A DNA stretch of 64,000 bases from Chondrilla cf. caribensis (lineage: Eukaryota; Porifera; Demospongiae; Chondrillida; Chondrillidae): NCBI GenBank assembly GCA_964020155.1, contig OZ026554.1:2254049-2318048 (forward strand). Reading direction: 5' to 3'. The translations under genes and the position numbers were made by a program. Each line of letters opens with the position of its first letter. Position 1 is the first letter of the stretch. Below the pieces are notes generated by a model. It did not search any database. It was not told where the DNA came from and worked only from the letters and a program-made list of their open reading frames with translations. Positions 26,122 through 40,015 of the stretch are shown here, in pieces.

Positions 26122-26429
26122 GTGAGTCTTGATTTAGCTTGTCTCAAATAAGCAAGAAGGGATGACTGAGGAACTACAAGTCAGAATTGTATTGGCAGTT
26201 TGAACTGAGGAGACGTGTTCAATGGTAAGGGCTATGAACATTGTGAAGCAATATGCACTGTCAATAGTTGCCGTAACACAGAATGCATGATAAAAAGGTA
26301 GATTAACATCATACACCATACAAATACAGGCACTGTCTATCGCAACACATACACATATGCGATGTCAATGCACATACTCACGACATGCTCATAAACAACA
26401 CTGTTACATTGTAGACCATTCTATAATTA

Positions 26430-26515
26430 TATAATGGGAGACCACACAAGTGAACTTGTTGACTATCACATCTGATAGGAGGCCTCACAAGTGAGCTTGT
26501 TATCAGGGTGGTTAT
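26430..26515. repeat. Unit-boundary minisatellite block
   Basis: Two copies of the boundary repeat: GGGAGACCACACAAGTGAAC and GGAGGCCTCACAAGTGAGCT, separated by GTTGACTATCACATCTGATA. Confidence 0.8.
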
Positions 26516-27540
26516 GCTATGACAATGGATTAGCTCATTGCAGTGTTGTACTGTACTGGCATGACAGTATGTTGTCTCCAGTTAACCAAACTTGTTCTGA
26601 ATTTATCCTTTCAGGACAGTGTGATCCCTATATCCTTCTTTTCATCATTGAATGTTTCAAAGTACTTGTTTATATACAGTGCTAGCAATAATATTTGGAA
26701 TGACAAATAAGCATGTGATAGTATAATAATATTCACATGCACACACTCATACTAAAACAAGCACTACATATCACACACATTTAAGAAGATCTATCAATGA
26801 TCTATATATCTATCCATCTATTCAGATACAAAGTCTCACTGGTTATCAATCAGCTTATCGATAGACATCAGACACATCATCTGTATAGTACAGGAACAAG
26901 CACACAAGGTGTAATTCGACAAGAGAACAGGATGCTTACTGCTTCAGTTGGAAACCCACATGCATTGACATTTATAAATCATCAATTAGTAATCTACCTA
27001 CCCTGTTCCTCCACTCACTGTTTGACACAAATGAACAATTGATTGAGAACGAAAATGGGAGATAGCAGATACATGACATTGTCTTGTATCCTCCCCAAAG
27101 TGCACGAATTCATAACTATAAATGTAAGTTCCACTTGTATACATGTGTGTGTGTGCATTTGTTTATGTTTGTGTGTATGTGAATGTGTGTGTCTTCCTCC
27201 CTGTGTGTTTGTGTGCACGTCTGTGTGTTACGTGTGTGTCATGTGTTTACACAATAACATGTGGATCACTTACATAACAAAGTTATCATGCAAATATACA
27301 ATTCGGATTAATCAATGTATAAATCTGTCCTTAACCGTGTACAGCAATCTTTGAAAGCGATAGAGCTAGAGTGTACATACCAAACTCAAATAGAGGATGA
27401 CAAACCACTTTTGTTCATTCATGTGGTGATGGAAGCCTTTATTCTATTGAGGAAAATTGACAAGAGAGTGTATAGAATAATTCCCTCACACAGTGTCCAA
27501 CTAAACACAGACAAAGGAAGACTTGACACAGACATGGACA
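26516..27540. other. Unit 3 5' flank, non-coding
   Basis: Homologous to other unit flanks (for example 27000-27130 with 860-1010 and 38150-38290). No exon recognised. Contains short imperfect TG tracts at about 27145-27240. Confidence 0.65.
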
Positions 27541-27663
27541 TTGGCAATGAATATCATTAAAAGTAGGTGAGTCCTCCAAGTGACTATTAGATTAGTCTGT
27601 TCTGCTGTGGTTACCACAAAAACTAGCACTAACAAACTGAGTGTGTTGGCTGGAGCTACAGTT
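27541..27663 (+). promoter_or_regulatory. Conserved promoter/5'UTR block, collagen gene 3
   Basis: Same block as for the other genes. TGTGGTTACCACA at 27606-27618 is 58 bp before the ATG, two bases more than in the other four genes because of an extra AA after the element. Confidence 0.6.
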
Positions 27664-29273
27664 ATGGCTATAAACTTTAAGGTCTTTCTACAAGTGGCTC
27701 TTTTGTGCTATGTGGTGACTACCAGTATCGGGGGTAGCATTGACTTCCAAAAGGCACTTGACACACTTCAGAAGGAAGTGGAGAATCTCAAACAGCAGTC
27801 TCAACAAGAAATAAAGTCACTGGTGACTCAAATCCAGTTACTTCACCAGAAGAATGAACAGCTGGAGAAGAGGTTAGAGCAAATTGAAGCCAAAGGTTAG
27901 TTGCACTGAGGTTCATTGCAATCTATATGTACAGTGCCATATCCTGGCTGTGACCAGAAACAGTGTGACTGAAGCTGGTCCCTTACTAACAATACCATCT
28001 GATCATAGTACCTCTGTATGAATATTTGAATATGTTATGTATTATGATGGTGTGTGTGCATGCGTGCATGCATGCGTGTGTGCGTGCACGAGTGTGTCCT
28101 CATACAGATAGTTGACATACATGTTACATTTAGGTACATGTGTATTCACACACATTGTGCTATAATTGTTGCTATGATGCATGTGCATAAAGGGAACACA
28201 TGTGAGAGAGGGGTATTATATAATAATAATATACACTGCACTATTGTCACCTGGTTACATAGTCAATATTAATAATTGCAATGAATTGGAAAAAATGCCG
28301 AGGTCTAAGGGCAATTTTGGCAAAAAGACCGGTGATGATGTTATAAAGTTCGTTACCTCAGAAATTTCATTCTACTTAATACAATGATAGCACAATTAAC
28401 ACGTGGACAAACTACATGAATGTAATAATATTATACACATAATTTTATTATACTAGTTGTCACACTTTGATCGTCCTGAAACACCTAAATCTGTGTTATC
28501 AGGAATATTTTAGGTAGCTTACAGTTTCTCATCATGATGTCTCTTTTAGAATAATTTACTTATAATTAGAATGATGTTGCAAAGAAATAATCTACTTGTC
28601 TTTAACAGAATTGGACACACCTCTCCAAAGAATGAGACGTGGATTAGACAATATTGTTTCCCCAACACCTGAATCTTGCATTTGTCCACCTGGACCACCT
28701 GGTCCACCTGGATCAAAAGGTGAAAAGGGACAGCGTGGCAATCAAGGCAAAATAGGAGCAATGGGATTGAATGGAACTGCAGGTGAGAAGGGAGATGCAG
28801 GACCTTCAGGAATGGCTGGACAGAAAGGTGAACCAGGACTAAAGGGCTTGCGAGGACTGCCAGGACATAATGGAACCAAGGGAGAAAAGGGTGAACAAGG
28901 AAATCAAGGAGTTAATGGAACAAAAGGTGAACGTGGAGAAAAAGGACAACCAGGAAGTGATGGAAAGAAAGGTGAACTAGGACCTCAAGGACAACCGGGA
29001 CTCAATGGAACAAAGGGAGAAAAGGGTGAACAAGGAGTTAATGGAACAAAAGGTGAACATGGAGAAAAAGGACAACAAGGAAATAGTGGACAGAAAGGTG
29101 AATCAGGACTGAAAGGAGATATAGGACAACAAGGACCACCAGGAGCAAAAGGAGACATAGGACCCAAAGGACTATGTGAAACAAAGGGAGGAGGTAATAG
29201 GACAACACATGAACCGTCAAACAATGGAACCAACTTGGTGCATGGGGGAACATCGTCATCACAGGGAGTGTGA
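27664..29273 (+). CDS. Short-chain collagen-like protein 3 (two exons)
   Basis: Exons 27664-27895 and 28609-29273 with a phase-1 intron (AAAG/GTTAGT, TTTAACAG); 298 aa. Signal peptide about 1-23, coiled coil 24-84 (LQKEVENLKQQSQQEIKSLV), RMRR at 85-88, C101-I-C103 before PPGPPGPPG. The helix has five NGT sequons in GxNGT positions and repeated GEKGEQG and [10 protein letters not shown] blocks. After the helix comes a tail with a single Cys (KGLCETKG) and NRT and NGT sequons. No NC1 domain. Its intron is the shortest of the family (about 0.7 kb), lacking a long TG tract. Probably a secreted matrix protein. Confidence 0.92.
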
Positions 29274-29332
29274 GGATTATCAACAATTTTAATATTATAA
29301 AACATCAGATCTCAAATAGAAGAAAGGAAACA

Positions 29333-29338
29333 AATAAA
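29333..29338 (+). promoter_or_regulatory. Poly(A) signal, collagen gene 3
   Basis: AATAAA lies 59 bp after the stop of collagen gene 3. Confidence 0.6.
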
Positions 29339-29427
29339 GCTATCAAATTATTATCTACTATTGGTGTTAAATTGTTATAATCAATTAAAGAATGAAAGAA
29401 ATAGGAGAGAAAACCAGGTATATGATA

Positions 29428-29460
<33 letters not shown>

Positions 29461-30504
29461 GTGGATAACCTATAAGTAGTAAACGGGTAACAGTGCATAA
29501 TATCTAAAGTGATCTAAATCAAATAAACTGTTACAGTAATTGAATTCAGAATCAATGGCTTTCAACAACAATAAATTGGAGTGTCAAAGCTAAGACATTG
29601 CATCAAGAGTCAAGAATTATAATAACTGACACACAACCTATAAACAGGCAGACATACAAGTAGTGAAATCTACTCAAGCTTTTGGAATAATTGATCTCTT
29701 GGGGTCATAACCATGCCAACTCAACGTAAACAACACTTTGACCTAGCTATAGAGTCAATGACATGTAGGTTTATTGCAAATACTGCTAATTTAAAATTTG
29801 AACTGACTAATTATAACTGTAACAGTGTTGTCCATGTGTGTGTCCTTGTATGTACATTGACATTGTATGTCTGTGCATGTGTTGTGATAGATAGTGCTTG
29901 TATTCGTGAGGATTCTGCTTGTGTATCATTTCACCTTTAGTATTATATCATCTTTGTGTTACAGTGAGCACCACCCCTATAGTCACCTGTCTTTGAGTAA
30001 CTACTGCCTATCACTTTACTATCACTTTACTATGTCTGAACGTTCAGTCTCCATTGTGCTTTAACACTTAGTGTATTCTCTGTGTGGGCACTTGTCCCCT
30101 TTCACTGTACCTTATTTAAGTAGAACCTCACTGTTGTACTTAGTCTAGTGCTTAGTCTAGAGTTTGGATATTACTTGAATTATCTGTGCATTCAGTTACT
30201 GCTGCGTTACGTGCGACTTGCGTTAGCTCTTACGGACACGGTTACATAACTTAGTACTGTCATATTCAATTAGCAGACAATCTGTATAAATCACCATGCA
30301 AGTGAAGTCAATCAACAACCAACTGGATTGCAGAACATAATATTATTTTGGAGAACACATGATGCAACAATAACACATGAACATCGATGGAACAGCATGT
30401 ACCACACAGTAAGATATTTTCCCCCAAGGATGGCTTTTATTATAGTCAGTTTGAAGTCATAACATTAATCATATTATATTGAAGGCATATGAATATTAGC
30501 AATA
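29339..30504. other. 3' flank of unit 3, non-coding
   Basis: Conserved 3' flank (GGATAACCTATAAGTAGTAAAC) with a (TTA)n tract at 29430-29460. The transposon target ACAAGTAGTGAAATCTACTC at about 29658 is empty in this unit. 29800-30290 is not shared with the other units and holds no recognisable gene. Homology resumes near 30290. Confidence 0.55.
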
Positions 30505-30800
30505 ACAGGTTTACTGTTTCTCCAATCTCATTTATAAGCAATTCAGATTCTGTCAATTCATAGGAGTACGGCCCTGAATAATCAATAATGGGTGTAATCA
30601 CAGTTAATGTGAGCAGATCTTGGTCACTATATCCTTGTAGGAATCCTCAAATGTTATGTAGCCGCTTATCCTCCATGTGCACACTAAAGTGTACATAGCG
30701 GACATTCAGTCCACAGAACACTGCAGGCACAAATCACTACCAGTGGTTACCCCCAAGGTCTGTACCCTCAGTACATACAGAGATGGTCAAAGGAGGACGA
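30505..30800 (-). pseudogene. Ig-like exon remnant (unit 3)
   Basis: Minus-strand fragments include LTISVCTEGTDLGG, then in another frame DYSGPYSYELTESELLINEI. Indels break the frame between them, and the core Trp region is altered. Confidence 0.6.
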
Positions 30801-30936
30801 GCAGAAAAGTATACAGCTAATGGACACAATGTCATGTTGAGATGACAGACACATGCAACATTCATTCAATTATTGAATAAAGCACCTCAGTGAAAAAGAC
30901 ACACACATGCGTGACGGAGGCACTACTTATACAGTA

Positions 30937-31409
30937 CAGTCAGACCTCACTCATCCGCACACATCTGTTTCAGGTGAATTTGCAGATAAAGTGAGGGAAG
31001 TGGATAAGTGAGGGTGCAGCATTGCAGGTATTTATAATGAAGGTATGTAATATTGGGAAGTGCTTGCTTGCAAATGCAAATTTACATTTTCTTGCTGGTG
31101 TTCAGGGTGTTTCTTGGTCATTTAGAGTGAAAGCTTATTTAAAGGCTATTTTGGGGAATTGAACTCAAAAAGAACAAAGTCTACATGACAATGAACTCAA
31201 CTTGAATTTTGCCTTTAACTGTGGAAAAATTATCCAGATTTGTATACAATGGTATACAAATGGTGTGACTGGATATGGATAGCAAGTTTTACAGATAATG
31301 GAGGTAAAATCATACACTGTGCAATGCCATGCAGATCTGTTTCAACAGGATATGATGAGGATGTCGAGGAAACAGGTTGTCTGAGGTATGGATAAGCGAG
31401 GTTTGACTA
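30937..31409. mobile_element. TA-flanked MITE, 473 bp
   Basis: The left end CAGTCAGACCTCACTCATCC and right end GGATAAGCGAGGTTTGACTA are inverted repeats with few mismatches. Both are flanked by TA (30935-30936 and 31410-31411). The uninterrupted sequence ACAGTACATACAGTACAT is at 24065-24085 in unit 2b. No transposase. Confidence 0.8.
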
Positions 31410-31883
31410 TACAAACAGTACATATGAACATAGCATATACTCTCTGTACTATGTGTCGGCAAAGATGCATATAGTAGTATAATACATGCTACCTCAATCT
31501 ATACCATCACAGTGTAATCTTTACAGCTAGTTGTGAATCACAGTGCGATGTTGACAGCTGGTTGTCTTGCACAATTGGATATTCTGGTGCTGAAGGTTAG
31601 TGTTCTCAATGGATGTACTAGATGAGGAGAGATATGTAATTCAAAACAACATCACTGGTCATGGGAATGGTCTCACTAATGAAGTGTGACAAAACGGCTA
31701 GAACACTTTCATACAACTAAGTACTAACAGATTCAGTGTTCCACAATAAACACCAAGGACACAATGGCACCAATTCAAGCATCAAGTGACTGCTTAGTAC
31801 AAGTGACTGTAAGAATATATTCTGTCATAAATTGGAATTGCTACATCTGTGAGATCCCTTCAATTTGGAGGTCGATCAACACA

Positions 31884-32275
31884 GCAGACTTCCACTTTAC
31901 ATAGTCTAAAGGTAAAATCAAATGCAATCACCTCCACAAAGCTGTATATGTATAGACTGACATTTTCCTACAATCATGTATCCAGCAGTACTGACATGAC
32001 CATCCCCTCCACCCTCATGCACTGTACATACAGACATACCTGCAATGTACATGTCAGTTGATCATGACCACCAGCTGCAGTAGTGGCTGACACTGGAATA
32101 AACAGTGTGTAGATACGATATTGGAACAATACATACAATAGGAATGTGTGGTATATGCATATAAATACATAAGTACTCAATACACAGACTTCCACTTTAC
32201 ATAGTCCAAACTTTAAGGTAAAATCAAATACAATCACCTCCACAAAGCTGTATGTGTATAGACTGACATCTAATA
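31884..32275. repeat. Two ~85-bp direct repeats around an Ig-gene exon
   Basis: CAGACTTCCACTTTACATAG plus the following TAAAATCAAAT...TATAGACTGACAT occurs at 31884-31963 and again at 32186-32275. The duplication is specific to unit 3; unit 1 has one copy at about 11300-11385. Confidence 0.8.
32040..32092 (-). pseudogene. Orphan 53-nt exon of the Ig-like gene (unit 3)
   Basis: Open as SATTAAGGHDQLTCTLQ with TCCAG acceptor and GTATGT donor, homologous to 11457-11509 in unit 1. The first Cys is Gly here. The downstream exons in this unit are broken. Confidence 0.6.
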
Positions 32276-33184
32276 TGTATAGTGTACATATTATACATAT
32301 TAGATGGTAAAAAGACCCTAATTCAAGTTAATGGAATGGTTACTATTAATCAGGAGGCATGTTGTTACATCATATTCATACATTAGACCATATGTTTACA
32401 CGTTCTGTACAAGTAGGGGTTTGAGCTATTTACGGAGCATAATACGCACAAACATTTCGCCCAAGTACATGTAAGAGTAATGTAAATGTCTGGTTAGATT
32501 GACATATTATTGAGTTTTCAAGAAAAAAAGGCTGTACTTGTTGTCCACATTGCATGCTCATCCCTTGTCCATCAGTGAAGTAGGTGGGCAAGGAGCACAA
32601 TATGCTACAGCAGAAACTCAATGACATTAATCTCCCACATCTGGTTGAAAGTTTTCACTGAGTGTTCCAGATTGCAAGTGATTGTAAAGGAATTGTGCAC
32701 CCTCTTAAACGTGGAGGTCGTACATGAAAGGTGGGGTGGTAAAGGTACTGGAGAAAAACAGAGTAAAACGGAGCAAAATGGCTGACTGGTTCACTTCACA
32801 GTCACAAATTTCCAACCATGTGTACCACTAGATTGGCAGTATACACTACAACAAATGTACATGTGTTAAAAATTAAACATATGACAGATTAGTCGACATA
32901 TAAGGTGTGATCAAGCTTTACTTCTTATTTTCCATTCGAGATATTCCAACACGAGCTTCACTCAGCATAGCAAGATGACTGTGTGTGTGTGTGTGTTTTT
33001 GCGATGTGCATGTCCTTATACATCCTAAACACACACGTGCACGCACTTGCACGTGCGTACATACAGTCATGCATACAGTCACCACAGGGATACTGACACA
33101 AGCATGACTGTATAATAAGTACAAAGAAATACGATTTCAAAGATGTGATCATAAGAACGTCAGTGGGTGGAAGACTTTTGAGAA

Positions 33185-33204
33185 CCCCCCCCCCCTCCCC
33201 CCCC
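33185..33204. repeat. Poly(C) tract
   Basis: Eleven C, one T, then eight C. On the minus (transcribed) strand of the receptor gene it is a G tract able in principle to form a quadruplex. A similar 18-C run is at 58070-58087. Confidence 0.9.
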
Positions 33205-33256
33205 AAACACACCCACCCAAGCAGGACCTCACAGTTAACTAGTAAACTACAAGTAC

Positions 33257-33527
33257 CTGGTTCCTGAGTCTGTCCACGACAGTGCTACTGACAACCTCTC
33301 CTCTAGTGGCTGTAGTGTTGACCGTCACGATAAGAACTCCACTAAGTTAACGTTCTCTCTACTGCGAAAGATTCACCCACTGACGTCCACCGGGCCCCAC
33401 TCTCCTGACGGGGAACAGGTCCTCCTCGCCTGGGAATTGGGATGTAACCTCAGACTAGCAAGTGAACACTGTACGTATTCCGTAACACTCGGTGGAGTAG
33501 AGGACCATTCGAACTCGGAGATTAGAT
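33257..33527 (-). pseudogene. HRM-like exon with stop codon (unit 3)
   Basis: Homologous to 57578-57843. Acceptor CCCATAG is kept, and the donor is CAG/GTACTT. The frame is open through TCSPSGEWGPVDVSG, but the next Cys codon TGC is TGA, and a few bases are inserted soon after (GAACGTTAACTTAGTGG). The module is dead. Confidence 0.75.
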
Positions 33528-33889
33528 CTATGGGACAACAGCTTAGCGCTTATGCAACGAACGAAATTGAAAAAAACGTTGAAACTTTCTTCACTTCTTC
33601 GTTTCATCGAAACTATGACTACAAAGAACCTCACATCGCTTCCTGGGAACGGGGACAATCAGCAAAAAATGGATGTAACATGAAGGTTCGAAAGTAAAAT
33701 GGCGCCAACATAACTACCACCACCCCCACACTTCGCTTTACAATCGGTCATAGTACGGAATATATTGCTGTTCCCTCCAAATTCACCATACATGTACACT
33801 AATTGCATTATTGATGTGCAAATGATAATTAAACTCTGCACTCACAGTGAGATACAATTGGCAATATCAATTATATTAATTAGCAAATG

Positions 33890-35051
33890 GCAATATACTA
33901 TGAGAACCATTCCTGATATATCCGACCTGCTTGCTCCCCTCAAATCCGTATTGAGACACAAGCTGATACGTATAATAACCGGAAGATCATATATACATAA
34001 CTGATGAAGAAAGAAAGCTGCTTGCACTACCATATCGACTGGGAGGAATGGGGTTAATTAACCCAATGGATGTTTCTGATGGCCTATACAAGAATTCCGT
34101 GGAGATAACTCATTCAATAGTTACCCTCATCCTTGAAAAAAGGCAGGAAATCCCTGAAGATGCTCATTTGGAGATGAAGCGCTGCAAGGGTGAAATAAGG
34201 AAACAAAACAGAAGTAGTCAAATGGAATCTGCAGTCAACTTGAATTTGGATGATAATTTGAAGAGACAGCGAGAATTTGCTACAGAGAAGGGTGCGTCAA
34301 TCTGGTTAACAATCCTACCATTGGAAAAGGAGGGCTTTGCTCTCCATAGGAGGCATTCAAAGATGCTGTTAGTTTGAGATATGGTTGGACCCCTGAGAAT
34401 TTGCCCCGTGGATGTGCATGCGGTGCTTCTTTTACGGTAGAACATGCTTTGAGCTGCCCTAAAGGAGCCTATCCAACTATTAGACACAATGAGTTGCGTG
34501 ACATCACTGCCACAATGCTGTCTGAGGTCTGCAACAACGTTTCCATTGAGCCTGAGTTACAACCCATAGACGGGATGACCCCTCAATTTGCTACTTCCAA
34601 TATTGAGGAGCATGCAAGGAGTGACATTCACGCCAGAGGATTCTGGGGTTCCACTCATCACAGTGCATTTTTTGATGTAAGGGTGTTCAACCCAAACGCA
34701 CTGAGCTATAAGAAAAGCACCCCTTCAGCATGCTATTCCAGACATGAGCGCTCCAAGAGAAGAGAGTACCAACAACGGATCATTGAGATGGATGGAGGCT
34801 CTTTTAGCCCATTGGTATGTAGTACCACTGGTGGGATGGGGAAATCTGCAGTAACTTTTTACCGACGGCTCGCATCACTGATGGCAGAGAAGCATAACCA
34901 GACATACACAAACACCATGAAATGGATAAGATGTCAGCTTAACTTTAGTCTTATCAGATCATCAATCATGTGTATCAGAGGGTCCAGAATCCACCGATTC
35001 CCAAATACGCCGGATTCCATGCTATACACCATCAGTGGAGCTAAGATCTAA
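33890..35051 (+). mobile_element. Broken non-LTR element, 3' part (nuclease-like)
   Basis: Two overlapping frames (34048-34377 and 34374-35051) are one ancestral frame broken by a single-base shift near 34350. The first carries LPYRLGGMGLINP and GASIWLTILPLEKEGFALH. The second carries RYGWTPENLPRGCACGASFT with a C-x-C ... H ... C zinc-like cluster (VEHALSCPKG), then RSDIHARGFWG, FFDVRVFNPNA, and KRREYQQRI, which suit a PD-(D/E)xK-like nuclease as in the element at 7461. The RT core is missing, so it is a 5'-truncated, dead copy. It is inserted within the receptor-gene region of unit 3 only. Confidence 0.7.
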
Positions 35052-35439
35052 TTTATACTTGACAGTATGTATGATATTCATATTTATTTTTATATTATGT
35101 ATTAACATATATAATATTATTATTATTATTTGAAGCTATGATTTTTGTCTGTATTATGCACATGTATACATTTACATTAATGAAAAAAAACCCAAAAAAA
35201 ACTGTTACAGTAATATAATAATAATAATAATTATAATACATTAAATCGATGGGGTGTCCAACATCATTGTACCCAAAATGGCCATGGAGTTGCCTCACTG
35301 AATTGCAACAGAGATTCTCTGGATCAGGAAATTGTGGACCATTTTATCACGACCAGAGGCGTGCTTGATAATAATTATATATAAGTATGACGTATGCCTA
35401 TGAATATTAATTGTCAGTCATAAACACAATTATCATTTC

Positions 35440-36290
35440 TTTAACTTTTCGGGCATTCACTAGGGAGGACACTGTTGTTGTTTTATTTTGTCCACAATCT
35501 GTCCACTAGGGCACCCACAACCAGGTCTGCAAACCAAAGTGGAGAGAATATACATGGGATCCCCTGGCATGGTGCACAGCCATCACAGATCTGTCCTCTG
35601 ATAATGCTCTGAATTGAAATTCAGTACTGGGTGCCCACTGTGACATTTGTCTTCACTGACAGTAGAATCATTAGGAAGAGAGATCCACAATGTGATGTGG
35701 GAACCCGCTATATTCGCCCCTCCCACATTATCTCATGCAACATCGATCACAAATTATCCTGCAATAACCCATCATATAAACAAACATTATTATAATATAC
35801 ACACTCATATAAATCCTAACCACAAACTAAATAGCCAGACAGTGTCTGCTGGGGCTCTTAAAAGGTCCACACATGTACACTAAATGCAGTTTTAAATTTG
35901 CCAGGCAATGTACCTCATGTGTGACACTCCTAGTAGAGAATGCTGATGCAGTGGAACACTCATTGACTTGACTGTAACTGCCTTTACTTGCTCAAAAGAG
36001 GAACGGCTGTGAGTTGGAAACGGTTGAGTCAGCAAAAAGATTTGGAGTCCTCCTCCTGTACAATAACAGTATTCAGAAATCGCAACTGCATCTTGGACAA
36101 CTCGAAAACCTTCAACAAACACAGTAATAAGGCAGGCTCATAGATGCAAGGTTGCTATTTGCTCCTTGTAACTGATTCATATTTCATGCAATAGTATAAA
36201 CACAGTCATACACAAAGTTTGCCCTTACCACTAGTGAGGGGAGAGCAAAAGTGAAAGATTTAGTGTAGGAATGGAGACAGTCCGTCCACA
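35440..36290 (-). pseudogene. TIL-like and 5' exon remnants (unit 3)
   Basis: Minus-strand pieces are GQICDGCAPCQG, then CRPGCGCPSGQIVDK, then CVLPSECPKS in the next frame. This is the clearest TIL-type signature in the window. The 5' exon with LSPSLV and a GTAAGG donor lies at about 36225-36290. Frameshifts and stops prevent a continuous frame. Confidence 0.65.
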
Positions 36291-36519
36291 TGTGTGGGAC
36301 TCGATTTGGCTTGTCTTAAATACACAAAAATGGATAATTAATGAACTATAAGTGAGAATTGGATTGGCAGTTTGAATATAGGAGTCTTGTTCAATGGTAA
36401 TAGCTATGAACATTGTAAAGTGATATGCATTACAACACATGAACATACACAATGTCAATGCACATACACAGGACATGCCCATGGACGTATAACATTGTTA
36501 CACACACATACAAGAGGCC

Positions 36520-36790
36520 AATTAAGTAAGTTTGTTGACCATCCAATTATATAATGTGAGTCCATACAAGTGATCTTGTTGACCACCACATCTAATGGGA
36601 GGCCAGACAAGTGAGCCTGTTGACCATCACACTGATAGGAGGCCACACAAGTTATGCTTGTTAACCACCACATTCATGAGAGGCAGTGGAGCTTGTCTTG
36701 ATCACAACACATGCTACAAGAGGTCAAACAAATGACCTCTCAGTTATCACATTCAGGCAGCTGGCTGCATCATCAGCCTGTCGACCAATC
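36520..36790. repeat. Unit-boundary minisatellite block
   Basis: Five degenerate copies of the boundary repeat (for example GGCCAGACAAGTGAGCCTGT, GAGGCCACACAAGTTATGCT), ending in GGCAGCTGGCTGCATCATCA. This is the longest boundary block in the window. Confidence 0.8.
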
Positions 36791-38986
<2,196 letters not shown>

Positions 38987-39107
38987 ATTATGAATGAATA
39001 TCATTAAAATGGGTGTATCCACCAAGTGGCTATTAAATTAGTGTGTTTTGCTGTGGTTACCACAAACTAGTACTGACAAACTGAGTGTGTTGGCTGGAGC
39101 TACAGTT
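38987..39107 (+). promoter_or_regulatory. Conserved promoter/5'UTR block, collagen gene 4
   Basis: Same block as for the other genes, with TGTGGTTACCACA at 39052-39064, 56 bp before the ATG. Confidence 0.6.
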
Positions 39108-39719
39108 ATGGCACCAAATGTTAAGGTCTTTCTACAAGTGGCTCTTTTGTGCTATGTGGTGACTACCAGTATCGGGGGTAGCATTGACTTCCAAAAGGCA
39201 CTTGCCACACTTCAGAAGGAAGTGGAGGATCTCAAACAGCAGTCCAAAGAAGAAATAAATTCACTGGTGACTCAAATCCAGTTACTTCACCAGAAGAACG
39301 AACAGCTGGAGAAGAGGTTAGAGCAAATTGAAGCCAAAGGTTAATTGCACTGAGGTTCATTGCAAGCTATGTATGTACAGTGCCATATCCTGGCTGTGAC
39401 CAGAAACAGTGTCACTGCAGCTGGTCCCTCCCCAACAATACCATCCATCATAGTACCCTTGTATGAATATTGCATGTCTGAAGAATGGTAAAAGGGGGAA
39501 TAAAATAATTACTTACAGAACAATAATACAAGTTTCCAGTTTGTCATGTCACTGACACATTAGTACTTAAATGTCTCAAGCAACCACCCGGTATATATAA
39601 TACTGCAGATCCAAATGTGTGACATGTACTGGCATGCATGTGTGTGCGTGTGTGTGTGAGTATCTCTCTCCCTCCCTACATCCCTCCCTCCCTCCCTCCC
39701 CCTCCCTCCCTCCCTCCCT

Positions 39720-39798
<79 letters not shown>

Positions 39799-39802
39799 TG
39801 TG

Positions 39803-39849
<47 letters not shown>

Positions 39850-39951
39850 GTGTGTGTGTGTATCTCTCCCTCCCTCCCTCCCTCCCTCCCTCCATCCCAC
39901 CCTCCCTCCCTCCCTCCCTCCCTCCATCCCTCCCTCCCTCCATCCCTCCCT

Positions 39952-40015
<64 letters not shown>

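Noticed and set aside
28054..28387. Short Cys-rich ORFs in intron 1 of gene 3
   Set aside because: Lie within an intron, span TG-like repeats and are not shared with other units.
32918..33212. Minus-strand ORFs with Cys and His runs
   Set aside because: Cross TG and poly-C tracts; no conserved homologue in units 1 or 5.
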